This document shows positions 11,764 through 42,000 of a DNA stretch of 64,000 bases, one piece after another. Source of the DNA: Phallusia mammillata (Eukaryota > Chordata > Ascidiacea > Phlebobranchia > Ascidiidae). The first letter of the stretch is position 1. Every line of letters starts with the position of its first letter. The notes under the pieces were generated by a model that saw only the letters and a list, made by a program, of their open reading frames with translations, had not been told where the DNA came from and did no database searches. The position numbers and the translations under genes are program-made. The stretch is taken from contig QLIY01000014.1 of the NCBI GenBank assembly GCA_003260075.1, positions 312,312 through 376,311 on the forward strand, written 5' to 3'.

Positions 11764-11907
11764 ACTGCACCTCGGTTAATTCGGAACCGTTTTGACCAAA
11801 ACTTCTGGATTAACCGATGTCGATTAGTTTAAGCTTTACTACATTACAAATCATTTATACCTCAAGTTTTGTCCGATTTTGGCGAAGATTAACCGAGGTT
11901 GACTGTA
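11764..11907. mobile_element. pogo/Tigger-like MITE
   Basis: Inverted ends carry ACCTCGGTTAAT and ATTAACCGAGGT. The interior word caagttttgtccgattt is shared with 30294-30470, 32733-32994, 36708-36875 and 57236-57412. This copy is decayed. Confidence 0.65.
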
Positions 11908-14165
11908 CGATAATTTTGTTTACTTCTGTCGCTAATTTTATACGAAGAAATAATATAAAGGTGTAAAGAAACGTACGCAAAAAAGGTTAGGGTCCTTTTA
12001 AGGCCTAATTCGGCCCTGGGTGTCGGGCCTTGCACTTGCAGTTTTAAACAACACCCCAGCATAATGGTTGACATTACGTAAGACCCACATATGTGACTGC
12101 TTGTAGGGGAAGGGGTGATATTCAAGTCTTTCAGAGCTTTGATGTTACTTGATACCAGGGAACTAATTCCTAAAACAGCCCTAAACAAAACCAGGTTGGA
12201 TCAAATAACATCATTCGACCGAACACAGTGCCATTTTCAAATCACAAAGACCTTTATTTGCTGTCAATAGAGTTCACATGCCAGACAAGACGATGGTGAA
12301 ATATCTGGAACTTGTGTATGAAATAAAGGTTAAGTAGGTGATATTTTGTCTTTAGTTCTTTTGAGCGGTTAATATTTTGTTTTGGGGAGACATTATAGGT
12401 CTAGTAGTGATCGCTAAAACAATTGAGTCTGCCATTTTTATGTCCAGAAAAAGAAAATGCTGAATGGAATTTTAGGAATTTCGAGGGCCTCATTATCACT
12501 GAAGCACTTCCATTGAGATGTGCTCGATAGGGCGTCGATTGTTTATGACGAATTTAAGCTTTGGTGAATAACCAATATTTTTTCTGTTATTCAAACCGTC
12601 GGTTGACATTTTGTTAAACTGTACGTGGGGTGCTGGCGAGCTTATAGCTTTCAAAAGGTCTGATTGTTGTCAAAAACTAATTTTCAAGCTGCGCGTTTAG
12701 CTCTTAGCTATTGGCAAAATGAATATATTTTAGAGTAGACAAAAGTAGACAAAATATGAAAGTTTTATCAAAATATGTAGGATTAAAGACCAGTAAAGAC
12801 ATTCACCAAGCGAGTCCAAATTTATTTCTAAAGTCTTAGTTTGGTTTCTTATTTGAGTCTGTTTTTTTTTGTCGAAAACATAAAGAACACTTTTTGTGGT
12901 ATTATAAATTCCGCAACTTCAAATTATTTTTAAAACCAACAATTCTTGTTTAAAAACCATAGGTAGAATATATCAATTACTAAAAGACAAGTTATTTCAA
13001 AACGAAGTGTCAAGAGGGAAAATAAAATGTCAACTAGGTAACCATTTACTGACAAGAACGGAAGTTTAACAAAATACTACATAATAATGACCGAAACAAG
13101 CAAATAATAGCGTTAAAATAAAATTAGTTTTTGTTTAGTTGCTTTGTGTCCTTTTACAAGCTTTTTCAGGAAAAGATGAACATTCTGCGCCCAAGATCCT
13201 AAACGGTGCTCAGTGAAGCGTAAAATATCGATTTGGTTGTGATCGATTAGTTGTCTTTTGGCGAAACGTTGTTGAGATTCCTTTCCTATTTGTTTTTGCT
13301 ATTTGTTAATTGTCCGCACAGAAAGAATGTTTTTCTAAAACTAGAATTCATCTATTGTTTGTAAACAGTGGCGCTATAATATTTATTGTTTCAAACAATG
13401 TCAAGGTGAATTATGTTGGCTTTTATCGTTTTGTTTGTTAAAAAATCGCAAATGTTTATACTTTGAAAACAGATTCAAGTTATTCTTCAACTGAAAGAAA
13501 AGCTAAAGTTAGTTGTGTTTTTTTTGCAGTAGCAATTTAGCTTTCTCTGCAAAGAACATAAACAACGATATCAAATCTTTTTAATATTATCTTGAAAAAA
13601 AAAATTCAATCAGTAAAAAAAGTTTGTTATTTGGGTGTCCAACAAAAGGTTATTCATTTTCCAAATGTTTACATTGATTTATGCTTGTATAACTTTATAG
13701 TATAACATTTGCTTAGCTGTAATCCTAAAACACATTTTATGTTGGGGGGGGGGATTATTCTTAAACTGAAAGAAAAGCTAAAGTTAGTTGTTTTTTTGCA
13801 GTAGCAGTTTAGCTTTTGTTGTTAGGCCAAGGACATAAACAACAATATTAAATCTTTTTGATATTTTTTTGAAATTTTGAAGCAGTCATGAAAATTTATA
13901 TTTGGGATGCCAACAAAAGGTTATTCATTTTCCAAATGTTTACATTTATTTATGCTTGTATAACTGTATAGTATAACATTTGCTTAGCTGTAATCCTAAA
14001 ACACATTTTATGTTGAAAAAGGTGTAGTTATAGTTGTTAATAATTACTTTTTATTGCAGATTTAAATTTTGTGTTGTCAACATTTTCCCCAACTCAACTG
14101 TAATGAAATAAACTTGACTAAAAACTGATTAAAATTAGTTTCTTAAATTTTAAAATCATTTAACA

Positions 14166-32105
<17,940 letters not shown>

Positions 32106-32732
32106 CGTCACAAACCACTGCCCGCACTGACTTCCGGTTTTAATTATTACCTACACTTGCTGATCCGGGGGCTGGTACCCTTGGCTGATTGGGGGGGGGG
32201 GGGGGGGGGGGGGTCCGGGGGCTGGTACCCTTGGCTGATTATATTATTTATCTTAAAAGCCACTTTTATTTTTGCCTTATTTAATGCATAAAATGTAAAT
32301 TTTACGCTTTTTCTTATTTTCTACGAATTTAAGCGACAGTTACGTCATCGTTCGCGTATTGCCATATATGGGTGGTGACGTAATACTTTTTAAAAATTCC
32401 TCTTGTGGCGGAATTTGTTATTTTTGTCAGGTGCCTTTAATATTCGCGTCTTAATCGTTGTGACCGCGGTTACTGAATCACGTTTAAGTAAATTTGACGC
32501 GTTAACTATTATTTTTTCCAACTTCTGCACTTGTGATTTTTATGGTGGGTCGTATTTTTCCGTAACATCGTGTTTTTTTGTAACTGTAAGAAAAATTTTT
32601 CATCTTTTTTGCCGTGGTGCCTTTTGTCTCTTTTAACAACTGATATATTTTGCCACAGTTAGTTGAAATAAATCGTACTACTATAAATATTCTATTTGAA
32701 TAAGCTACTGATACTGCTGTTAAGTCGAAATA

Positions 32733-32994
32733 CAGTAAACCCCGGTTAAACTGGATTCGGTTAATCCGGATCTTCGCCCAATTGCGACAAAACTTGAGGT
32801 ACAATTGATTTGTAATGTGGTAAGGCTTTAACGGGGGGGGGGTTCGGATCTTCGCCCAATTACGACAAAACTTGAGGTACAATTGATTTGTAATGTGGTA
32901 AGGCTTTAACTAATCAACATCGGTTAATCCGAATCTTCGCCTAATCCGGACATTTTTTTGGTCCAAACGGGTCCGGATTAACCGAGGTTCACCG
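32733..32994. mobile_element. pogo/Tigger-like MITE with an allelic duplicate
   Basis: It begins TA-CAGTAAACCCCGGTTAA and ends GGATTAACCGAGGTTCACCG. A G10 linker at 32833-32842 is followed by a repeat of its own interior (32843-32910), so the true element is shorter, about 170 bp. Confidence 0.75.
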
Positions 32995-33290
32995 CATTTG
33001 TGTCTCAATATCTTGAGGAAGAATGATATACTTTTTTTTTAATCCAAATCTTTAAATCTAGGCCTACTTTTAATGAATTGCGGTGATTGAAAAAAAATCT
33101 CCCAACTGATTATTGCAAATCATTGCGATGCTCGGGCTTTAAATTTTAACGATTGTGAGTATAGCTTTGAATTATAAAACCCATAAACCCAACTCTAATA
33201 GCCCTAGTTTCATTAGTAGATTGCAAAAATTGTGTATTTTAGTACAGCCCCTCGTACGTAACAGTAGGCTACACATTCTTCAGTTACATA

Positions 33291-33485
33291 CAGTACCGGA
33301 TTAACCATTAGGCAAAGTAGGCACGTGCCTACAGGCCAGTCAAAAATCCAGGCAACTTTACAACAACGATCTTTGTGACAATGATTTGGCAACACTGATA
33401 ATTCTATGTTTTTAGTTGGCAACCCTGATTTTCGGGACACTTATAAAATGTGCCTACAGGCCAACAGACCCTTGATCCAGCACTG
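33291..33485. mobile_element. hAT-like MITE, CAGTACCGGATTAACC family
   Basis: 195 bp. Ends CAGTACCGGATTAACCATT and cttgatccagcactg, with an imperfect inverted match. A perfect 8-bp duplication GTTACATA is at 33283-33290 and 33486-33493. The word gtgcctacaggcca occurs twice inside. Confidence 0.85.
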
Positions 33486-33806
33486 GTTACATAATATTAA
33501 GTGTATTAAACTTTATTTCGCTATAACGACACTCAAGAAAAAACACAATCATATGGGGGGGGGGGGATCCAGCACTGGTTACATAATATTAAGTGTATTT
33601 TAAAACTTTATTTCGCTATAACGACACTCAAGAAAAAACACAATCATATGGGTGAAGCGTAGGTTTTCTTTTTTAGGCACTGATGATAAATTTTTGCATC
33701 ATTTGCCCTTTTTTAAGCAAACAGAACATAATTGAATTTACCGAATTAAACATTGTTAAAAAAACATAATTACTTGACTTTTTGTGTGCAAAAATTACAA
33801 CTAATT

Positions 33807-33952
33807 TTACTCTTTGGCAGCAGCATGAGCTTTCAAAGACGGTTTTCGGTCTTTCATTCTGTTCATAAGACCAAGCCTTTCAGACATACGACGCGCAAAC
33901 AAGCTACGATAATGTTCACCGGCGGTTTTCCCAAGTTTCTTGTGTCGACGGC
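33807..33952 (-). CDS. Candidate terminal exon, basic protein tail
   Basis: The minus strand has an acceptor (tttag) just before 33952 and then an open frame to TAA at 33809-33807: GRRHKKLGKTAGEHYRSLF, continuing through RRMSERLGLMNRMKDRKP. The residue mix looks coding, but I do not recognise the family. The phase fits the alternative donor of the Popeye gene at 35644, so it could be a far 3' exon of that gene. It could also be the last exon of another gene whose other exons I cannot find. A LINE 3' end lies just upstream. Confidence 0.35.
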
Positions 33953-35172
33953 CTAAATTAAGCAACATATTTAAGTTTTTCCAAGGGCCAAAAAATGCAA
34001 GAGTTTACATAGTAAGTAAGTAAGTAAGTAAGTTTATTTCGCACATATATTTGAACACCAAAAACGGGAAAATTAAATGAAAGGAGAATGTGCGGGGTAG
34101 CGAAAGACTCTGTGGTCATCGTGTCAGCTACCCCTTACATACAAATAGTATGGGCTCTTTGAAGATTGTTTACGTCACAAAGTATCGAACAATGACTGTT
34201 GTATGTGATAAAATTTGAATTGTGCAATTACTTAGCCATGCAAATTGCAAAGAAGTGTAATGAATTGAAAAGGTGATATAAAATGCAAATGAGGACATGA
34301 TATACAGTTCACGTAGGTGCAGAGGGCTTAGCAATTAATGTAGCTTAAGCAGTAAGGACAGCTGTTGTCAGATAACGTCATTTGGGAATGAATGGCTCCA
34401 GTCAGCTGCTTTAGGTCAAGGCCATTAGCAGCTATAGTCCTGTCTCTGCCAAAACAGTTCACGCCCGTAAGTCACAAGGGGTTGCTGCTTCGCTCGTACT
34501 GAGTTTTGCGAATTTTGAACTATAATTTGGGCGTCTGCTCTAAAGTGGTGCTTACTAAAGAACATTATTTTTCTTGGATTTTTTTTCGATTCTTAAAATA
34601 AATACCTGCAAAATTTTGATTTCTTTTGCTGTTTTTAGATTCGTAACAGCGGCCCATTGGCTGGTAGTTTAAGTTTAGCTTTTCCGTTTGTAGGTAACTG
34701 AAACTGAAACGTTTGTAGGTTTTTTGTCCTTGTTTTACTTAATAAACACAAATCCAAATTCAGGGAACTCATAATCGTTTCATTTGAGGTTATAACTCCA
34801 TTTTAGCTAATAAAATAAGAACCTTCAATCCCTTAGCTAAACTAAGCTTAGGAGTCAACAAAAAAACGTCAAATTTAAAGTAATTCATCGTCAAACATCA
34901 TTAATTGTCCCCATAAAACGGTAAATGTGTGCACCCACTCTGTCTCTTTACAATGTAGGCTAAAAGTAATGCCGAATTCTTTGGTGTACAATGTCAGATT
35001 TATTTATAGATTGAAAACTACTGCAAATTTCAAAGTCAAATGTTTGGTTGTAATGATTTTTTTTGACTTTTCATTGCGTAATTTAAATCAAATTTAAGCC
35101 AACAAACTTTTGAAGTAAATTCAGTAAACTTTAACACAACGACATGCTTTCAAACTGAATAATATGGATTAA
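33953..35172. other. Region between the candidate exon and the Popeye gene 3' end
   Basis: Apart from the LINE end at 34012-34480 it is AT-rich. I see no exon, RNA gene or clear regulatory site in it. Confidence 0.5.
34012..34480 (-). mobile_element. 3' end of a non-LTR retrotransposon (LINE)
   Basis: On the minus strand it ends gcgaaataaa followed by five or more copies of ctta, the typical tail of several LINE clades. The upstream 450 bp contain ctaccccgcacattctcc and no clear reading frame. The 5' limit is not seen. Confidence 0.6.
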
Positions 35173-37965
35173 TTAGCATGATGACGATGACATAGGAGGT
35201 GATGACGTAGGAGATGACGATGACATAGGTGGTGATGACGTAGGAGATGATGACGTTACAGTTGGTGACGTTGATTCAGCTAAATGATATGAGATAGGAT
35301 ATATGAATGCAAAAAAAAATATTAAATAAGTAAGGAATAAGTAAACATTTTTGGAAGCCCTTGGTTAAAGTGTTTTTCGGCACAAATCATATATTTAGTG
35401 GTGGAATTCAATTTTTTTGTCAGCCGGTTCTATCACAAAAGTCATATTTTTCAGCCGGTTCTGTTACAAAGGTCATATTTGTCAGCCGGTTCTGTCACAA
35501 AAAGTCCATTAACAGTAACCAGTAATGCTAACCGGTTCGCTGATCTCATAAAATTTCGTAGACGGTTCTAAAAACCCGATGGGAACCGGCTGAATCCCAC
35601 CACTGCATATGTTATAGATTTTCTATTTTATTTTACCGGTTACCAAGAGTTCTAAGTGAAACTATTTTACCGGTGGGACTTTCCATGCCAAGGGCCGAAT
35701 CCTTCTTACGCTTTTCACGCTGAATGACGTCGTCACGCAATGACATAATAAGGGGAAGTCTGATGTCGTAACGGTAACCACGGTAATTGAACTGTGTCGT
35801 GTTCAAGTGATAAAGCTTGTTTACCACGTCGCGGCCTGCAAGAAAATCACTTAATAGAATACTCGTTTTCGCGGAATTATTAGCAAATTTACCGATCATG
35901 TGGTTCACCAATTTTCCCAGCCTTTTTCGGTTGGCAAGCAGCGCCAGCAAATATTTGCGTTTCCATGTGATGTATTTGCAATCTGTCTCCGCTGTAATGG
36001 TCACCTGTCGTAAGAAATCAGGTAAATAAATGATGCACCGGTTTATACCGACTAGCACTGATTTGGAGCATGTCCCTTAGGATCTGTTGTTAACCCAAAG
36101 CTGTAAGTCGGACCAGGTTTTTAGGGCCGTTTTGGGGGGCTTCAGTTTGAATAAAACGGACTTGATTTGAATTTAGGCTACAATGGCTACATTTGTGTCT
36201 TAATTTCCAACTTGCTAAATCTACTTTCAGACCTAACCAGGGAATTGTTTAGAAAAATCCAGTTTTGGCCCTCTTGCATTTTGTATTGATCTGCACAGAT
36301 TTTATGTAAACCTAACAATGTGGGCGCCATTGACTATTACTAACCTAAAGTTCAAACACGATGCCTAATACTGAATTTTCGTCATGATAACAATATATGA
36401 ATTTGCACACACTTGTTTCGTAAATTAATGTTTCAATTAAACCGATTCGTAAAGTGCGAAAACGTTTCTGATCCTGATACTTGATGGCGCTATACAATGT
36501 AGCCTACCTTGTATGTGGATTTTGCATTCGCTGTCAATTTGAGGGATTGCCACTCGGAAGAATCAATAAACTCGTTGGCCGTGATGTAGTGCAAGACTTT
36601 GTTGTCGCGCGAAACTCGTATTCTGAAAGAACAATTAACACCAACAGCATTCAGTTTTTGCAGCTGGTTCGTAATTATGTGGCACTAGTGTAGTGTTTTT
36701 GTACTAGAGTAAACCTGTCTTAAAACGGATTCGGTTAATCCGGATCTTCGCCTAATTCGGACAAAACTTGAGATACAAATTATTTGTAATGTGGTAAGAC
36801 TTGAACTAATCGACATCGGTTAATCCGGACACGTGTTTTGGTCCAGACGGGTCCGGATTAACAGAGGTTTACTGCAGTATTTACCATTTTATGTGCAGTA
36901 TCGAAATTCATACAACAAATACAAATTACCACTCGGTTAAAGAACACAAAAAACTGAAATCATCATACTTTCCGGACACAAGTAGCGACAGTTTCTCAAT
37001 AGGGGTTTTCCCTTCGGCTGCATAGTTGTGTCCTCTTGAAAGAGTCAACATCTCACAACCCTAAACAAACCAAGTTTATGTCAACAAGCGAAATGACGTA
37101 GTAAACACCACGTGACCATCACAACCTTGCACGTGACCAGATCGACGAAAGTTTGGCGGGTGATTTCGAAGGGCAGGAACCTCATGTTGTAAATTGTCTG
37201 CATGTCGGAATCGAATATTTTTTGAGTCTGGCGATCTTTGTAAGCAATGTAAGCGACCTGCAAAGTACAAACGCGGCTCGTTTACCAGTGTTTAATGAGA
37301 TATTTACACTCTGTGTCATTATTTTTTTAATAAATTTATCTAGCTAAGTAGCTATAGTTGCTGGACCTGACCTAATGTCAAACTGCCTCGCCACGCAACC
37401 GCGCTTGCAGGTTTAATAGCTTTTATAAATTGTAGGGTATGTTATTAAAATTTCGAGTTGTTATGTAGGGAAAATATGATTCAGAAAAACCGCTTGAATT
37501 ACGCAGAGCAGTTGGTACATCCGGGAGGCTGAGTGTTGAAAAAATTGGTTCGAGTTATATTGATGGCTATTGTTTATGTTGAGGTGTATGAACTAATTAC
37601 CCCTTCTAACAATTTACCTGTCCAACGTTGATGATAAATATAACCAAACTCCAGATAACGATATCCAGACCACAGGAATCAATGACACCCCAAATTGCCA
37701 TGAAGAAGAACGCGCATGCGCAGAGCACGTGCGTGTAGAGCGCGGCGACCGAATTGTGACCGCTTCCCATGAAGGCGATGCACAACAAGACGCAGAAACA
37801 CTGGAACAGGGAACCGGGCATGGACTGATACCACACACTGCATTCCAGCCACGTGTCCCCGCGTATCTCCGGCACCGTCGTTGTGCTGGCAACAGGTGAC
37901 GTCACTGTAGGCATGACGCTTCTGTCCCCACGAGCCATGGCAACGGCTGGTAATTGTGACGTCAT
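35173..37965 (-). CDS. Popeye-domain membrane protein
   Basis: Three-pass membrane protein whose cytoplasmic Popeye domain binds cAMP in vertebrate relatives. Minus-strand exons: 37965-37618, 37257-37126, 37060-36969, 36622-36508, 36004-35893, 35835-35644, 35279-35173. They join to 365 residues, the usual length (about 360). The N-terminal exon holds the membrane segments (GLDIVIWSLVIFIINVG). The Popeye domain shows FEITRQTFVDL, LSLLVSGK, FIDSSEWQSL, VTITAETDCKYITW and IG-RDVVNKLYHLN. The last exon is rich in Ser and Pro (SPTSSPPMSSSS), as in relatives. Alternative: reading through the 35644 donor gives a stop at 35635-35633 (333 residues) with AATAAA directly after it. The 57-nt intron 35892-35836 is in frame but breaks the conserved IG-D motif, so I splice it. 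The ATG at 37965 follows an acceptor, so a 5' untranslated exon is likely. Confidence 0.85.
35396..35605. mobile_element. hAT-like MITE in the 3' part of the Popeye gene
   Basis: The ends are TAGTGGTGGAATTCA and TGAATCCCACCACTG. The flanks catatatt (35388-35395) and catatgtt (35606-35613) agree at 7 of 8. It sits in the last intron, or in the 3' untranslated region if the shorter form is used, 27 bp beyond the stop at 35633. Confidence 0.82.
36708..36875. mobile_element. pogo/Tigger-like MITE
   Basis: About 168 bp. It has cggattcggttaatccgg near the left end and ggtccggattaacagaggt near the right end. It lies in the Popeye gene intron between exons 36969 and 36622. Best preserved of the family here. 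Confidence 0.75.
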
Positions 37966-39084
37966 TTTTCTGATCTCTGTTTTTTTTGCTGGAAAACGCC
38001 TGAAACACAAAATCGAATTGAATGAACCAGCGTGACTGGCAAATCACTTTCTGTTGTGAAATTAAGTTGTCAGTTGAGGCATTTCAAAAAGGGCGTTGCG
38101 GAAGGGAGAGGATTAATAATTCATTCTCGAGACGAAATTGAGCTGTATCGTCGCATAAATTATCGCTTTTGCATACCACGTAAAGTAATTCCGCTTCCAA
38201 AATTAGCAGCCTGACATTTTGAGGGTTACACACACTCAAAAATTATCACTTGAAACAAATAAGCTTATATGCCTGCCAACTTGTATCATTCATGTTTCAC
38301 TGTTATAATACTATTGGCAGGTGCATATGATGGCTCAAATACTTCGTGAATTATTGATTTAAACAGATCTGAAACTTCAACCTGACGCTATAGATTATAT
38401 TGAACAAGACGATATAAAATAACCTTCAATTTCGGAACTGAATTCAAACTGTGCAATAGTTATAAAACTGATATTCATGTATATTAAACTCAACTCAACG
38501 TAAGAGGTTAACTAATTCTGTGTTTTTGAACCGCTGGGCGATGCTTTCATTCACTGTAAATATTGCCCGACTGTTTCTATGCAATAGCGTTGCTGTTTAT
38601 TACAAACACGAAGATAGACTAAAGGCGCATACCTGGCGTACAAGCTGTAGCCTTATGTGATAAATGACGATTGAGACCTTCTTGCAGTTACTTGTTGATG
38701 AGCTTCAAGCCTATTAACTGCTATCAGATTGTATCAGGGCCAGCATCCTGCAAGCCTTCGACGCCTGAGTTAAATATATCAAGTAATTTGCAGCTGTCAC
38801 ATCCAGCCTGGCTCGGTTGCAAAGGTCGAGCTGAGAAAGTAAAACGACGCTGTACTGAGGAGGCGAAAAGGTAGCGTTGCTGTTGCAGATATAATACATT
38901 GTTATCAGTCTCTATTGACGGGAGCGGGTTAGTTTTAGTTTTGCTTTGCGAGTTTTGAAGCAATCGGAATTTGATTCTTGTTTTTGACGCATTTAGTTAA
39001 TGTTATGTTGTTTATTTGTGTGCTCTCAGTCTTTGTAATACTGTTAATTTGGATTTCCTTTGGTTGCATTATCGTGGCAGCAGC
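37966..39084. promoter_or_regulatory. Shared upstream region of two head-to-head Popeye genes
   Basis: The two start codons are 1,120 bp apart and face away from each other. The region must hold both promoters and the 5' untranslated exons (an acceptor lies just upstream of each ATG). I see no repeat element in it and no single motif I would name with confidence. Confidence 0.55.
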
Positions 39085-42000
39085 ATGAATGGAACAGAAT
39101 CAAGCTACTACAGTGACAACGCGGTAGAGGATGTTCCATATTTGCCTGGGAATTGTCAGTCATGGCTTCAACCTCAAAATCTGACGTTTCATGGAAGCAT
39201 GGCATTATTCGCAGCTGCATTTTTAGTTCCAGTAACATTTAAGTACGTAAAACAGATAACTATTTAATTAAATATGTTTTTGATTGATTGATTACGAAAT
39301 TTTGAAATTTGTAGGTACTACGTTATCGCGTTGAGATCGCTTTTGATTTTTGCTTTCGTTTTGCTGATGGTTTGGGACATTTTGTTCTGGTGCACATTTG
39401 ACGTAGTCATCTGGGGAACGCTGTTTCTTGTTCAAAATCTGGTCCAACTTATTTACGAGTTTTATCAAATGCGCCAGGCTCGATTTCCAGCAGATTTAGA
39501 AGACGTTTACGTTGAGGTAGTAATTTCTGCTTGATTTTGAACATATAAATGTGTATTGTATTAATTTCATTTTGACATAAAATACCTAACGGCCAGTACA
39601 AAACGTTACACGAATAACAAAGAATCAACATTTCTAACAAATTGCTGAATTTCAAAGTTTTTCATGCAGCTTCCAAATCTAAACATAAAAATAAAACTTA
39701 TTGATGCGTAACGGCATTTGTCACGGTTGATTGCACAACGTGTTGTTATTTTTTTCAACAGGTTTTCGAACCATTCAATATCACACGAAGAGAGTTTAAG
39801 GCTCTTACGAATCAAAATTGCAAGTGGGTCAATATATATCCCGGAGATAAGTATGCCGTTGAAAATCACACCACTGTGGAAGCAAGAGTCTCTTTGCTTG
39901 TTTCTGGTTGGTAAGTACATGTACAACTGTTATGTATTCTTATTTTGCATAATATTCATTCTTTGGGTCTAGTGTACTTTCTTGACCAAACGCAATAACT
40001 TCCTAACCCTATGACGTAACCTAACGATATTGATATGTAATAAACTGCGTCACAACCGGGCTACGTCACACACATAATGACGTAACTTTGACGTTAACTG
40101 AAAATGACTGTGTTGGCCTCTTTTTTAGTTGAAACACTGGGGAGCTATGTATATTTTTTAATTTTTGCAGTATGAGAGTCACATACAAGGGATTGTTTTT
40201 ACACGATGTAAAGGAAAAACAAATGATTGATTCTGCTGAATGGGACACAACGAAATTGAAAAGAGGGGAAATGTTTCAGGTGGTTTCATCTACTTTAATA
40301 TTCCGCATATGTTTTACTTCTATAGCACACTGTATACAGTGTGTGTTTAATTATGTAGTCTTGTTGGTATTTGTTTCTTGTGTACATTGCAAAAGGGCTT
40401 CGCTAAATGAAGCGGCCTACACAAAAGTGTATGCAATGGCCAGGCCTTAGTGTAAATGCAATCGCTAGTTTACTCATTTTACCCTTTCTCTTTTAAAGTA
40501 AATTGCAGATTTCAGAGTAGAATGTATAATTTTATTTCAGTAGTCCAGAAAAATACCAGATCCAGTGACTGAAATCTTCCAATTAGATTTTATAAGAATA
40601 GTGCAAATAAATAGTTAAATTCCTTAGAAACAAACATTAAACCATAGTATCAGTTAAGATGAACATAAATTCATAACTGGGATCAGCCCTGAAGCTGGCG
40701 ATCCCCTACTACGAAGCTGACATGTGCAGCATACGAGGCAGGCAACGGTGCTTGTGATTCGACTTTCGGCGGATTCTCCACTGGGCCTGTGTAGCTCAGT
40801 TGGTAGAGCGCGAGTCCCGGAAAGACTCCTGTCGTGGGTTCGAATCCCACCGCAGGCTAGATTTTTCTAGCCTACGCCTTGCCATATGGTGGTGAATGCT
40901 TGGTGACCGGCTGATTCGGTATAGCGCCTTCAATGGGCCTGGCGTACTGTGATTTATATATGAGTGTGCCGTGATCGCTGGTCTGCATAGACGCTTCAGG
41001 GCTGATCCCAGTTATGAATTTATGTTCATCTTAACTGATACTGGTCAATCTGGCGATCCCCTACTACGAAGCTGACATGTGCAGCATACGAGGCAGGCAA
41101 CGGTGCTTGTGATTCGACTTTCGGCGGATTCTCCACTGGGCCTGTGTAGCTCAGTTGGTAGAGCGCGAGTCCCGGAAAGACTCCTGTCGTGGGTTCGAAT
41201 CCCACCGCAGGCTAGATTTTTCTAGCCTACGCCTTGCCATATGGTGGTGAATGCTTGGTGACCGGCTGTTTCGGTATAGCGCCTTCAATGGGCCTGGCGT
41301 ACTGTGATTTAAACCATAGTATGCATTATTGGTTAAAAAATTTATACCACAGCTGGTTTGCTTTATAATGTAGCTACATCTTATTATTTAAATGAGGCTA
41401 TGCATTGTACAGTCTTTTTGGTACTGGAAGCAACAATATTTGTATTTATTTTTCTGTACACACTATTCAGGTGTCAATAGAAGCAATTGATCGGTGCTTT
41501 TATTTGTGTTGGAATCGAGAAAAACTTCAATATTATCTTCAAGTCTTCCCTAAACTTCATGCTGCATTTGAATACATCAGGGGAAAGGATGTTATGGACA
41601 AGGTATGTAGTACAATGATGTTTGTTTGTTTCATTTTTATCCTTGGTGGGAGGGCAACTCCTAAATGCTCACAATGAGTCCGCCGTCGAGCTGTCTTGTT
41701 ATATTGCAAGTCGGTTGATCATTTTTTTTATTATACGACTTGGGCAGTTGGTGACTTTAATTTAGTTCAACCCATAGGGAACCACTGGGTTAGAGCAATG
41801 CCGTTTAAGTTTCTCGCTCAGGGAAACACAAGCAACCAAGATAGGATTAGAAGTACCCATGACCTTGACCTTGTGATCACAAGGCGGTTGCGCTAACCAC
41901 TCAGTCAACTTGGCGGTACATGTGACATTAACACCCAGAAAGATTGACAACTTTTTATTGTTTTCAGTTATACCAAACATCAATGAACACAATGAGAAGG

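Larger units (their letters stand above)
10674..14165. other. Intergenic region between the GABA-B receptor and LATS
   Basis: No exon is recognised. It holds the MITE 10771-11097, a partial MITE at 11490-11655, a pogo-like element at 11764-11907 and AT-rich DNA. A tandem duplicate (13487-13740 versus 13760-14010) is split by a G10 linker at 13744-13753. The LATS promoter and any 5' untranslated exon should lie in the last part. AATAAA at about 10717 could serve the receptor gene. Confidence 0.6.
32106..33806. other. Region downstream of LATS
   Basis: Holds the LATS 3' untranslated region (AATAAA at 32667-32672), a 23-base G run at 32191-32213 with duplicated flanks, a pogo-like MITE (32733-32994), a hAT MITE (33291-33485) and a G12 run at 33555-33566 with duplicated flanks. 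No gene is seen. Confidence 0.6.

Noticed and set aside
11889..12188. 99-codon minus-strand open frame
   Set aside because: It overlaps the end of a pogo-like element and shows no family signature or conserved splice context.
40791..40865. tRNA gene, and a second one about 360 bp downstream
   Set aside because: The A and B boxes and acceptor stem are present, but an extra base precedes the anticodon stem. The units lie inside a retroposon with a 14-bp target duplication, so they are treated as tRNA-derived SINE parts.
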